A stretch of 17,743 nt of DNA, taken from assembly GCA_964514395.1 (NCBI GenBank), contig CAZEQK010000054.1:1-17743 (forward strand), in the 5' to 3' direction. Position numbers and translations under genes: made by a program. This DNA comes from CAZEQK01 sp964514395 (GTDB lineage: Bacteria; Bacillota; Bacilli; Tepidibacillales; Tepidibacillaceae). This document shows, in pieces, positions 7,342 through 14,487 of this stretch. A model generated the notes under the pieces. It had not been told where the DNA came from, searched no databases, and saw only the letters and a program-made list of their open reading frames with translations. The first letter of the stretch is position 1; every line of letters starts with the position of its first letter.

Positions 7342-9651
7342 CTACTCATGCCTCCTCTTTTCTTCGCTTTCCTTCATTCGACTCGCTGCAATAATGATTT
7401 GACCTAATGCTAAGCCGTTATCATTAGTTGGAACCTGCTTATGCGAAAATACTTTAAAGCCATGGTTATTAAGTTGTTTTTTTAGCTCTGTTAATAGATA
7501 TGGATTATGAAAGCTACCTCCTGATAAGACTACTTCTCGATTATAGTTTGGATATTTATTTGCTAGCTTGATCATCATGTCAGTAATAGCTACTACTATT
7601 GTCTGATGAAAAGTATGTACAATATCAGCTACAGGTTTTTCTTGAAGATAATCGTATATGATTTGTCTTAACATCTTTGCAAAATTTAGCTCTAATTCTT
7701 GATTATTCTCATTAATTTCATAGGAGTAGTTTGAAAAATCTATTTGTTTGTCTGACATTAGCTCCGAAATTCTGATTGCTGCTTCCCCTTCGTAGGTAGA
7801 AATTTGGCAAATATCTAGAATAGCACTAACTGCATCGAAAAGACGTCCACAGGTACCTGCTAATGGAGTGTTTAATTGAATGTCTACCATCTTGCTAAGA
7901 ATAGAGATTTCCCCTTTTTTATCTGGGAAAATCTTATATAGTAGTTCCTTTGCTTCCTCTCCTAAATAACTGATAACCATTCCTACTGCATTTCGCCAAG
8001 GCTCCATTATCGCCTTTTCGCCTCCAGGCAAAGGAGTATAAGCTAAATGAGCTAATCGATTAATAAAGCTTGCATTTCCATATAAAAATTCAAACCCCCA
8101 GATATGACCATCATCTCCGTATCCACTGCCATCTAAGATGATACCAAAGCTTGGTGCTGATAGCTGATTATCCTCCATACATGCCACATGGTGTGCATGA
8201 TGGTGTTGTACAGCTATGACAGGCTTATTGTATCCATTAACGATATTCCTTGTTTGATAAGAAGGATGCTTATCAATAACATAGATTTCACCAATCGTTC
8301 CTATTAATTCTTGAAAATGGTCTAATTCATGTTGAAAAAAATGGACAACTTCTTTATTCTCCATATTTCCAATATAGGGGCCCAAAAAAATTTGTTGATG
8401 CCGTCCTATGGCAAAGGTGTTTTTTTGTTGACTGCCCATGGCGATGATTTGATGTACTGAATAATTTGTTGTGATAGGATCTGGTACATAACCTCTTGAT
8501 CGCCGAATGATATGTATCCTATCATCCATTACCTGTACGACTGAATCATCCAAGGGATGTAGGATTTCACGATTATGTGTAAGGATATAATCAGCAAGCC
8601 CCTTTAAATAATCCAATGCTAGATTATCTTGGTAAAGAATTGGCATACTTGAAGGATTGGCACTGGTTAATACAATTAATGGAAGGTTATTATTCTCTAA
8701 GAGAAGATGGTGTAGTGGAGTATATGGAAGCATAACACCAATGGTATTGACAGCAGGAGCGATATTCTCAGGTAGCAGCTGTTTTTTATTTTGCTTTAAC
8801 AGAACGATCGGGGCTACTGAAGAGTTTAAGAGCTCCGCTTCTTTTTGATCAACACAACAATGATTGGTGATGATATCAAACGATGCAGCCATGACAGCTA
8901 ATGGACGAAATGGACGATTCTTTCGCAACCGTAATTTTGCAATCGCTTGTTTATCATAGGCATTACAGGCTAAATGATAACCACCAATACCCTTGATAGC
9001 GATAATAGCTCCTTCCTGCAACAATTCTCTCCCCTGTTCTATTGCTCCTTGATTTTTAACTAATAGCTTTCCATCCATAGATAAAAGTTGAACCTCAGGT
9101 CCACAAGCAGGACAGGCGATAGGCTGGGCATGATGACGACGATTCATTGGATCTTCATATTCCTCCCCACATCTATTACACATGGTAAAGGACTTCATTG
9201 ATGTTTTTGGTCGATCGTAGGGGATATCAGAAATAATGGTATAACGTGGTCCACATTGTGTACAGTTTATGAAAGGATATTGATATCTAAAATTCTTGCT
9301 ATCGTTCATTTCTTGGATACAGGCTTCACAACTTGCCGCATCAGTAGGAATAACTAAAGATTGTTTTCCAGCTGTATCGCTAGGAATAATATGAAAGCTC
9401 GTATAATGCTGGATTGATATTTCTTCTGTTATTATTGTATCAATTCTAGACAGTTTTGGTGGATTCACTTTTATCTCTTTGATGAACCGAATAAGATGGT
9501 TCTCACTACCTTCAACCACAATGAATACACCATCCATGTTGTTTTGGACAGTGCCCTTTAGATTATAAATATTTGCAAGCTGATAAATAAATGGTCGAAA
9601 ACCAACCCCTTGAACCCTACCTGTAACTTTTATACTCTTTGCACTAACCAT
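7342..9651 (-). CDS. hypF: Carbamoyltransferase HypF
   Basis: The 769-residue HypF uses carbamoyl phosphate and ATP to make carbamoyl-adenylate and passes the carbamoyl group to HypE. Domains in order are an N-terminal acylphosphatase (residues about 5-92, VTGRVQGVGFRPF with R19), a double zinc finger (C108/C111, C130/C133, C158/C161, C180/C183), a YrdC-like domain (about 200-385), and a Kae1-like carbamoyltransferase domain (about 390-769). The last contains HHHAHHVA and DGSGYGDDGHIWG metal/nucleotide motifs. Length is typical (about 750-780). Its ATG overlaps the end of hypB by 22 bp, pointing to coupled translation; the local ribosome site is weak. Confidence 0.97.
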   Translation of the reverse strand: MVSAKSIKVTGRVQGVGFRPFIYQLANIYNLKGTVQNNMDGVFIVVEGSENHLIRFIKEIKVNPPKLSRIDTIITEEISIQHYTSFHIIPSDTAGKQSLVIPTDAASCEACIQEMNDSKNFRYQYPFINCTQCGPRYTIISDIPYDRPKTSMKSFTMCNRCGEEYEDPMNRRHHAQPIACPACGPEVQLLSMDGKLLVKNQGAIEQGRELLQEGAIIAIKGIGGYHLACNAYDKQAIAKLRLRKNRPFRPLAVMAASFDIITNHCCVDQKEAELLNSSVAPIVLLKQNKKQLLPENIAPAVNTIGVMLPYTPLHHLLLENNNLPLIVLTSANPSSMPILYQDNLALDYLKGLADYILTHNREILHPLDDSVVQVMDDRIHIIRRSRGYVPDPITTNYSVHQIIAMGSQQKNTFAIGRHQQIFLGPYIGNMENKEVVHFFQHELDHFQELIGTIGEIYVIDKHPSYQTRNIVNGYNKPVIAVQHHHAHHVACMEDNQLSAPSFGIILDGSGYGDDGHIWGFEFLYGNASFINRLAHLAYTPLPGGEKAIMEPWRNAVGMVISYLGEEAKELLYKIFPDKKGEISILSKMVDIQLNTPLAGTCGRLFDAVSAILDICQISTYEGEAAIRISELMSDKQIDFSNYSYEINENNQELELNFAKMLRQIIYDYLQEKPVADIVHTFHQTIVVAITDMMIKLANKYPNYNREVVLSGGSFHNPYLLTELKKQLNNHGFKVFSHKQVPTNDNGLALGQIIIAASRMKESEEKRRHE

Positions 9652-10295
9652 TTATCATATCTATCTTTGATCCACTCAAACCATTGATGTAACCCCTCTT
9701 CAGATTGAGCAGATAATTGTATTAATTGTGATTCTGGATTTATTCCTTCTAAATCTTGGATAGATTGTTCTACATTAAAATCTAAATAAGGCAGTAGGTC
9801 AATTTTGTTTAATAATACTAGTTCAGTACGACGAAACATGACTGGATACTTTACAATCTTATCATTTCCTTCGGGTACGCTTAATACGACTACTTTATGT
9901 TCCTGGCCTAAATCATAATTAGAAGGACAGATTAAATTTCCAACATTCTCAATGAACAATAGATCAATATGTTGAAATGAAAATTCAGGCAAGACCTTTG
10001 CTATCATTTTTGCATCTAAGTGACAGGTTCCATTTGTGTTAATTTGAACGGCCTTTGCACCGAACTCCCTTATTCTATTCGCATCCTTTTCCGTTGCAAG
10101 ATCTCCTTCAATTACTCCTATTCTATAGTCCTTAGACAAGTATTTAATAGTTTTTTCAAGTAATGTTGTTTTACCAGCTCCTGGTGAACTCATGATATTA
10201 ATCACCATTGTATTGGATTCATTAAAATGATTTCGGTTAAATGATGCTGCTTTATTATTACTTGAAAGTATATCTTGATCTAAAAAAATTTCCAT
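9630..10295 (-). CDS. hypB: Nickel-insertion GTPase HypB
   Basis: The 221-residue SIMIBI-class GTPase works with HypA to insert nickel into the large subunit. Motifs are P-loop SSPGAGKTT (36-44), EGDLATEKDA (63-72), the metal-site residues C91-H92 (GTCHLD) and C123 (GNLICPS), the base-reading NKIDLL, and LSAQSEEGL. It lacks both the N-terminal CxxCGC nickel motif of E. coli HypB and the His-rich storage stretch of rhizobial or cyanobacterial forms, so it is the plain form. The ATG follows AAGGAGTGGTTTT. An 87-bp AT-rich gap with no clear terminator separates it from hypA. Confidence 0.97.
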   Translation of the reverse strand: MEIFLDQDILSSNNKAASFNRNHFNESNTMVINIMSSPGAGKTTLLEKTIKYLSKDYRIGVIEGDLATEKDANRIREFGAKAVQINTNGTCHLDAKMIAKVLPEFSFQHIDLLFIENVGNLICPSNYDLGQEHKVVVLSVPEGNDKIVKYPVMFRRTELVLLNKIDLLPYLDFNVEQSIQDLEGINPESQLIQLSAQSEEGLHQWFEWIKDRYDKWLVQRV

Positions 10296-10382
10296 AAAAC
10301 CACTCCTTATTTAGTATTTTAAGAATAATAATCCACTAGTATTAACTATATATAAATGAAGTTCCTTCTTTAAAAAAACAGA

Positions 10383-10733
10383 TTATATACCTTGATAGGA
10401 CTGAATAGATAAAGCTTCTCCACTTATTAGTTTTCCACTAGGCTGATGACAAGTTGGACAGATAGCAATCCATTGATCAGGTGTGTATTCAATATCACAG
10501 GTTTCACATCTGGCTTTCGCTTTTTCCTCCTTAATAATCAGCTCTGCAGCAGCTTCAAATATAGAAAATCCTTGTGTTTTTAAAACATCAAACGCCATCA
10601 TAAGTGCATCTGGAAGTGCATTGCTCAGTTCACCAACGAGTAACTCTACTTTGTCTACCTTCTTCATCTTTCTTTCCATCGCATCTTTCTCTATGAATGT
10701 CAAGACCTCCATCATCAAAGACATCTCATGCAT
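10383..10733 (-). CDS. hypA: Nickel metallochaperone HypA
   Basis: A 116-residue HypA that delivers nickel to HypB and the large subunit. I place the start at 10733 rather than the ATG three codons upstream (10742). The protein then begins MHEMSLMM with His2, the conserved nickel ligand, and the ribosome site AAGGG sits 9 bases upstream. For the ATG at 10742 the same AAGGG is immediately adjacent, which is too close. A structural zinc site is formed by C76/C79 (CETC) and C92/C95 (CPTC). It is the first gene of the hydrogenase operon, after an AT-rich leader and a terminator belonging to the preceding unit. Confidence 0.95.
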   Translation of the reverse strand: MHEMSLMMEVLTFIEKDAMERKMKKVDKVELLVGELSNALPDALMMAFDVLKTQGFSIFEAAAELIIKEEKAKARCETCDIEYTPDQWIAICPTCHQPSGKLISGEALSIQSYQGI

Positions 10734-10742
10734 TCTATTCAT

Positions 10743-10849
10743 CCCTTTTAATCTTTCATTTGTCTATTTCTATTAAATGTATATTTTAAAATGATTTTTT
10801 TATTCTTTATTAATCAAGATTGATAAACCCTATGGTTAAAGTATGGAAC
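10743..10849 (-). promoter_or_regulatory. Probable promoter region of the hydrogenase operon with a small inverted repeat
   Basis: This very AT-rich stretch lies between the upstream terminator and hypA. At 10813-10824 is ATCAA-(GA)-TTGAT, an inverted repeat with 5-bp arms that could be an operator. Its arms are in the opposite order to an FNR box (TTGAT-N4-ATCAA). TAAAAT- and TATACA-like -10 candidates occur closer to the gene, but no well-spaced -35/-10 pair is convincing. The promoter must lie here if the terminator works. Confidence 0.4.
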
Positions 10850-10888
10850 AAAAAAAGACAGCCATTCGTCGAGAAATTTGGCTGTCTT
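10850..10888 (-). terminator. Rho-independent terminator downstream of the nitroreductase gene
   Basis: AAGACAGCC (10855-10863) pairs with GGCTGTCTT (10880-10888), a perfect 9-bp stem with a 16-nt loop. On the minus strand it is followed by a seven-T run (A run at 10850-10856). It closes the nitroreductase/deoD unit and separates it from the hydrogenase operon. Confidence 0.85.
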
Positions 10889-10918
10889 CTTATCATTCGT
10901 ATGTTTTACAATAAATCT

Positions 10919-11551
10919 TTAAAAGCTCTCTTTTATGATGATATCCTCTAAAGAGAATCTTGAAGTTTTGTGAGCTGGTTTTTCAGCATATCCTAGTGTC
11001 ATTAACATCACAGGTACATAGCGACCTGGTATATTGAATTCCTTGATTAAGGCATCTGGATCAAATCCTCCAATTGGACAAGAATCGATACCATGTGCTT
11101 TAGCCACTAGCATCAATTGCATGGAAGCTAAGGAGGTATTTCTTATTGCTTCATAAATATCAAAATTCTCTCTTTGTTCATAAGCACTATTAATGTTGTT
11201 TACCAGTTGTTCCTTTGCTTCCTCAGTCATAAACCCTGCTCGTACTGCTTCAGCGTATACTTTATTAGCATTCTCATTTGCCTTTTTATCACCTAGTACA
11301 ATGATGATTGCAGATGCTTGTAGCATTTGTTCTTGATAATAGGCGATCTTGTGTAATCGTTCCTTATTTTCATGGCTTTGGACTACGATGAATTTCCAAT
11401 GCTGTAGGTTCCATGAGGAAGGAGCAGTAGCACCAAGCTCAAAAATATGATCAAGGGTATCCTTGGGTATTTCTACACCGGTTTTGTATTTTCTGACACT
11501 ACTTCTATCATTCATAATCTCAGTTATAATCTTTACATTAGCTTCTTTCAT
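10919..11551 (-). CDS. Nitroreductase-family flavoprotein
   Basis: A 210-residue FMN-dependent NAD(P)H oxidoreductase of the nitroreductase superfamily; the physiological substrate is unknown. Marks are DRSSVRKYK near the N-terminus (FMN phosphate contacts), APSSWNLQHWKFIVV (the family's APSxxNxQPW segment), and a C-terminal GIDSCPIGGFD and MLMTLGYA. The start at ATG 11551 is preferred because AGAGGTGAT lies just upstream and homology begins soon after. The frame is open further up to a TTG at 11587, which would overlap the deoD stop. The deoD stop is 25 bp upstream of the ATG, so the two genes are probably cotranscribed. Confidence 0.88.
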   Translation of the reverse strand: MKEANVKIITEIMNDRSSVRKYKTGVEIPKDTLDHIFELGATAPSSWNLQHWKFIVVQSHENKERLHKIAYYQEQMLQASAIIIVLGDKKANENANKVYAEAVRAGFMTEEAKEQLVNNINSAYEQRENFDIYEAIRNTSLASMQLMLVAKAHGIDSCPIGGFDPDALIKEFNIPGRYVPVMLMTLGYAEKPAHKTSRFSLEDIIIKESF

Positions 11552-11576
11552 TTCTATCACCTCTGTTGTAATATCA

Positions 11577-12278
11577 TTACTCTGCAATTTCTAAAGCGAT
11601 CTCCATCATTTGAGTAAAGGTTTTTTCCCTCTCTTCAGATGTTGTTTCTTCTCTTGTTACTAGAGAATCACTAACGGTTAATATGGTCAATGCGTTTACG
11701 CCATACTTCGCAGCAAGCGTATAGAGGGCTGTAGTCTCCATCTCAACTGCAAGTACACCAAATTTAGCCCATAATTTCCATGAATCAGGATCATCATGAT
11801 AAAAAGTATCAGAAGTTAGAATATTGCCTACCTTCGGAGTAATTCCCATATCACTTGCTTTATCATAGGCTTTTTTTAGTAAATCAAAGCTAGCAGTTGG
11901 TGCAAAATCCCTTCCTTGAAAACGAATGTTATTAATGTTTGAATCAGTGGAAGAACTCATCGCTAGTACGATATCCCTAACCTTCACATCTGCTTGTAAG
12001 GAACCACAGCTTCCAACTCTTATTAGGTTTTTCACCTGATAGTTATTAATCAATTCATCGGTATAGATTGATATGGATGGTACACCCATTCCTGAACCTT
12101 GAACGGAAATTCTTTTTCCTTTATAAGTACCTGTAAACCCATACATGCCACGTACATTATTGTATTGAGACACATCTTTTAAGAAGGTATCAGCAATAAA
12201 TTTGGCTCTCAATGGATCTCCAGGTAATAGAACTGTTTTAGCAATATCTCCTTCTTTTGCTCCGATATGTATACTCAT
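11577..12278 (-). CDS. deoD: Purine-nucleoside phosphorylase DeoD
   Basis: A 233-residue hexameric-type (trimer-of-dimers) phosphorylase that splits purine (deoxy)ribonucleosides with phosphate into base and (deoxy)ribose-1-phosphate in the cytoplasm. The residues match E. coli numbering: H4, G20, R24 (LLPGDPLRAK), R43, S90 (VGSCGS), E179-M180-E181 (VEMET) and D204 (VSDS). I set the start at ATG 12278 because GGAGGT lies 7 bases upstream. An ATG at 12293 would place the start codon inside that ribosome site. The length then equals the family norm. It is followed by the nitroreductase gene. Confidence 0.95.
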   Translation of the reverse strand: MSIHIGAKEGDIAKTVLLPGDPLRAKFIADTFLKDVSQYNNVRGMYGFTGTYKGKRISVQGSGMGVPSISIYTDELINNYQVKNLIRVGSCGSLQADVKVRDIVLAMSSSTDSNINNIRFQGRDFAPTASFDLLKKAYDKASDMGITPKVGNILTSDTFYHDDPDSWKLWAKFGVLAVEMETTALYTLAAKYGVNALTILTVSDSLVTREETTSEEREKTFTQMMEIALEIAE

Positions 12279-12294
12279 GTAACAAACCTCCATT

Positions 12295-12315
12295 TTATCA
12301 TTTTATAGATGATAA
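12295..12315. promoter_or_regulatory. Inverted repeat in the deoD leader
   Basis: TTATCAT-(7 nt)-ATGATAA is a perfect 7-bp inverted repeat ending 3-4 bases before the deoD ribosome site (GGAGGT at 12286-12291). A second one, TTGTTA-N11-TAACAA, lies a few dozen bases further upstream on the minus strand. Either could be an operator or a small leader hairpin. No regulator is encoded nearby. Confidence 0.35.
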
Positions 12316-12409
12316 CAATTTACCTTTTTCCTTGTTATGTTTACTGGATAACAATATTAGTTTACTATATTTTTTACGTTCATACACACAAAAAAGATTA
12401 TCAAAATTA

Positions 12410-12437
12410 AAAATCCCTTTTGCTAAAGAGGGATTTT
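12410..12437 (-). terminator. Terminator hairpin downstream of the YwaF-like gene
   Basis: Positions 12410-12421 pair with 12426-12437 around the loop GCTA (AAAATCCC with GGGATTTT plus four inner pairs, one of them G-T). On the minus strand it is followed by TTTTTAATTTT, as expected for a terminator. Two more hairpins follow directly on the plus side (12438-12462 and 12469-12483), so the 206-bp gap 12294-12499 holds three in a row. Confidence 0.65.
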
Positions 12438-12499
12438 AGTGTGTAGACAAGAGTTACACACTTCACTTATGACTTTGAGTCATTAGATAATTACGAACT

Positions 12500-13015
12500 T
12501 TATGCATCTATGTTGATTTTGCTTGAATTTGAGTCATTATGATTCACAATAATAAAAGGAAGATACACGATAAAGAATAGAATGAAGGCTATGATCTCAA
12601 CACCTATGATATACCATGGACCAAATAAATTTAATAATGATGCAGTATCAGGCTTTCTTGAAATAAATAAATAATTGGTACCTAAGATATAATTGATAAG
12701 ACCAACAAAGATAGCATATAAATTGGTAATGATAAACACACGTTTTAAGCTTCCCTTTCTAGGTCTCAATCCCTCGACAACCGTCATATAGATAACAATT
12801 GCAATAATTAAGCAATGTGATAGAAAAAACTGAAAAAAACGGAAATGTGGAAATCCTAAAGCCCCAATATCAGGCGTAAGTATTGCCTGAGATGCACCAC
12901 CAAGTCCCCAAAAATAGGCAACTTCAAATAGCTTCTCATTTTTATTGAGAAGAATAATAAGTAATAAAATGATAGTTACCCCGAACAATTGCAAGGATAA
13001 ATTTTCCTTAAGCAT
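12500..13015 (-). CDS. YwaF/TIGR02206-like integral membrane protein, probably N-terminally shortened
   Basis: From ATG 13015 this encodes 171 residues with about five hydrophobic segments. The family core VAYFWGLGGASQAILTPDIG, followed by FFLSHCLIIAIVIYM and NYILGTNYLF, resembles the YwaF-type TIGR02206 membrane proteins (about 220-240 residues; function unknown). Homology does not begin at this Met. The frame stays open upstream to TGA 13157-13159 and reads RFRRTYRYLIFSILLIGEIL directly into the ORF, as full-length relatives do. No ATG, GTG or TTG occurs in that extension. Only about 70 bp remain before the next gene, too little for the missing first helix. It may be a 5'-truncated, decaying gene, or translation may use an unusual start. 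Confidence 0.6.
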   Translation of the reverse strand: MLKENLSLQLFGVTIILLLIILLNKNEKLFEVAYFWGLGGASQAILTPDIGALGFPHFRFFQFFLSHCLIIAIVIYMTVVEGLRPRKGSLKRVFIITNLYAIFVGLINYILGTNYLFISRKPDTASLLNLFGPWYIIGVEIIAFILFFIVYLPFIIVNHNDSNSSKINIDA

Positions 13016-13182
13016 GGTATTTGCTACAAATAACCTCCATAGCTTATATAGAATCTCTCCGATTAGTAGTATGGAAAAAATGAGATATCGATAAGTCCTA
13101 CGAAATCGAGCATATGTAGGTTTTTTTAATATTAGTGTTGTTAATAAACTAAAACTTCACAATCTTATGCAATTTTACCTAT

Positions 13183-13188
13183 ATTATA
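13183..13188 (-). promoter_or_regulatory. Possible -10 element (TATAAT) ahead of the YwaF-like gene
   Basis: On the minus strand, TATAAT lies in the gap after the 13227-13847 gene, with a weak TTACAA at 18-bp spacing. If active, transcription would start near 13176, just before the in-frame extension of the YwaF-like gene. Only the -10 match is good. Confidence 0.3.
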
Positions 13189-13226
13189 CAGCATAAGTTA
13201 CATATTTTGTAATAAGTACGATGGAG

Positions 13227-13847
13227 CTATTTTTCTATTCTTTTTGCTAGATATAGTCCATCCTTCTTCAAATTCTCAATGACATCATACATATCATGAC
13301 CGTCAAGTGTTAAAGCAGCAATAGAACCTGGGGTCTCTTCTGTAAATGTATCCCACACGGTTTTTATTCTATCTTGTTTGCTATAATTATTTTCTTTAAG
13401 AATTTGTTCGTATAACTCAGGTTCATCGGTTATAACATAGAATATTTTATATTCCTTTATCATGATCTCATCGATACCTTCTGAGGACGCAAAACTAAAG
13501 TTAATAAAACCATCATTGATAAATAAATTTTTATAGGTATGAAAAATCTTCAGAAATTCAACCTGAGTAATGTCTTCTAAATAATAGATATCCTGATGAA
13601 AAGGATCTGTATCTTTCTCTCTTATTTCTTTTTCATCCTTTTCATTAGTAGGTATTTCAATGGTAAACAGCCCTGTTTTTTTTATGATGGATGTTAACTT
13701 CTCAACCATATTTATGATATTTTCTGCACTGACATTGATGGTAATCACATGATATAAATCAAACTTTTTAACATTATAGTATTCATTGATACCTGTTAAA
13801 TCAGTAACTTTTACCCCTTGAACCGTTTTAAACGCATTATCTGTCAT
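13227..13847 (-). CDS. Hypothetical protein, soluble
   Basis: I do not recognise this 206-residue protein. It is acidic and charged, has no membrane segment, signal peptide or cysteine, and appears as alternating strands and helices. A pattern repeats loosely: HVITINVSAENI in the first half and KIFYVITDEPELYEQIL in the second, with a central Lys/Glu-rich linker (about residues 84-95). It is thus possibly a two-lobed fold. The ATG at 13847 is well supported by GGGAGG seven bases upstream. It lies on the minus strand between a DUF4870-like gene and the YwaF-like gene; neither gives a functional clue. Confidence 0.7.
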   Translation of the reverse strand: MTDNAFKTVQGVKVTDLTGINEYYNVKKFDLYHVITINVSAENIINMVEKLTSIIKKTGLFTIEIPTNEKDEKEIREKDTDPFHQDIYYLEDITQVEFLKIFHTYKNLFINDGFINFSFASSEGIDEIMIKEYKIFYVITDEPELYEQILKENNYSKQDRIKTVWDTFTEETPGSIAALTLDGHDMYDVIENLKKDGLYLAKRIEK

Positions 13848-13913
13848 GATTGAACCTCCCAGTTTTATAGCCTGTATGATATGATTTCTATTTTAATCTC
13901 CATGTTAGACTAT

Positions 13914-13939
13914 AGGAAGAAGGGAATCATCCCCTTCCT
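13914..13939 (-). terminator. Hairpin after the DUF4870-like gene
   Basis: AGGAAG-aa-GGG pairs with CCCCTTCCT across a 6-nt loop (9 pairs, one 2-nt bulge), starting 4 bases after the stop at 13943. There is no following T run, so it may be a weak terminator or an mRNA 3' stabiliser. Confidence 0.4.
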
Positions 13940-13942
13940 CCA

Positions 13943-14299
13943 TTATTTCATTATTTTAATAGTAAATGGATATCTAAAATCCTCCCCATGAAAAGTAGCT
14001 ACAGTTGCTAAAATAACTAAAATAATAAAATACAATCCTAAAATAGCTCCGAGGATATAAAGTAAGAAAAAGCTTGAGAACAATAATGATATCAAAGTAA
14101 TAATGACAGAGTAAATAATGATGGACAAGTGAAAGTTCAGTGCTTCTTTACCTTGTCTGTGAACATACATGGAACGATCCTTTCTCGCTACCCAAAAGAC
14201 TAAAGGCCCCAAGATACCAAAAAATGCTCCAAGAAGATGCAAAAACATGGTCCATACTCGTTCTGATTTTATTGGATTATAATAAAAACGTTTGTCCAA
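13943..14299 (-). CDS. DUF4870-like small membrane protein
   Basis: A 118-residue protein with about three hydrophobic helices: LLGAFFGILGPLVFWV, then LSIIIYSVIITLISLLF, then LLYILGAILGLYFIILVILA. Between the first and second is DRSMYVHRQGKEALNFHLS, the conserved polar loop of DUF4870/Tic20-like proteins (usually [FY]-[IV]-x-x-[HQ]-[GA]-[KR]-x-AL-NF). The C-terminus FRYPFTIKIMK also fits the family. Function is unknown. The start is TTG 14299: AAAGGAGG lies 7 bases ahead, and homology begins near this point. It is a single gene on the minus strand, divergent from endonuclease IV. Confidence 0.8.
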   Translation of the reverse strand: MDKRFYYNPIKSERVWTMFLHLLGAFFGILGPLVFWVARKDRSMYVHRQGKEALNFHLSIIIYSVIITLISLLFSSFFLLYILGAILGLYFIILVILATVATFHGEDFRYPFTIKIMK

Positions 14300-14331
14300 A
14301 ATAGTTCCTCCTTTCTAATAATCTACATTTC

Positions 14332-14342
14332 ATTATATTATA
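14332..14342 (-). promoter_or_regulatory. Probable -10 region of the DUF4870-like gene
   Basis: On the minus strand this reads TATAATATAAT, two overlapping perfect -10 hexamers, about 35 bases ahead of the TTG start. No good -35 is seen at 17 bp. It lies in the 188-bp divergent gap 14300-14487, which must also hold the promoter of endonuclease IV; for that gene I see no clear hexamer pair. Confidence 0.4.
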
Positions 14343-14487
14343 TTTTATCTCCATCTTGGTAATGTTGTCGTACTTCAAGTTTTATTCTTTTGATTATTTC
14401 GAGTTTGAATATTTTTTTCTTGTTTTCAAAAATATAAGAAGTAGTCATATTTATTAACTATTCTGATGAAAAATTGGAGATGTCCAT

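Noticed and set aside
10811..10826. FNR-type site upstream of hypA (TTGAT and ATCAA present)
   Set aside because: The half-sites are in the reverse order and only 2 bases apart. An FNR/Crp box needs TTGAT-N4-ATCAA, so it is only noted as a generic inverted repeat.
12257..12439. Plus-strand open frame of 60 codons upstream of deoD
   Set aside because: It covers the deoD leader and the terminator hairpin, has no ribosome site and no protein-like composition.
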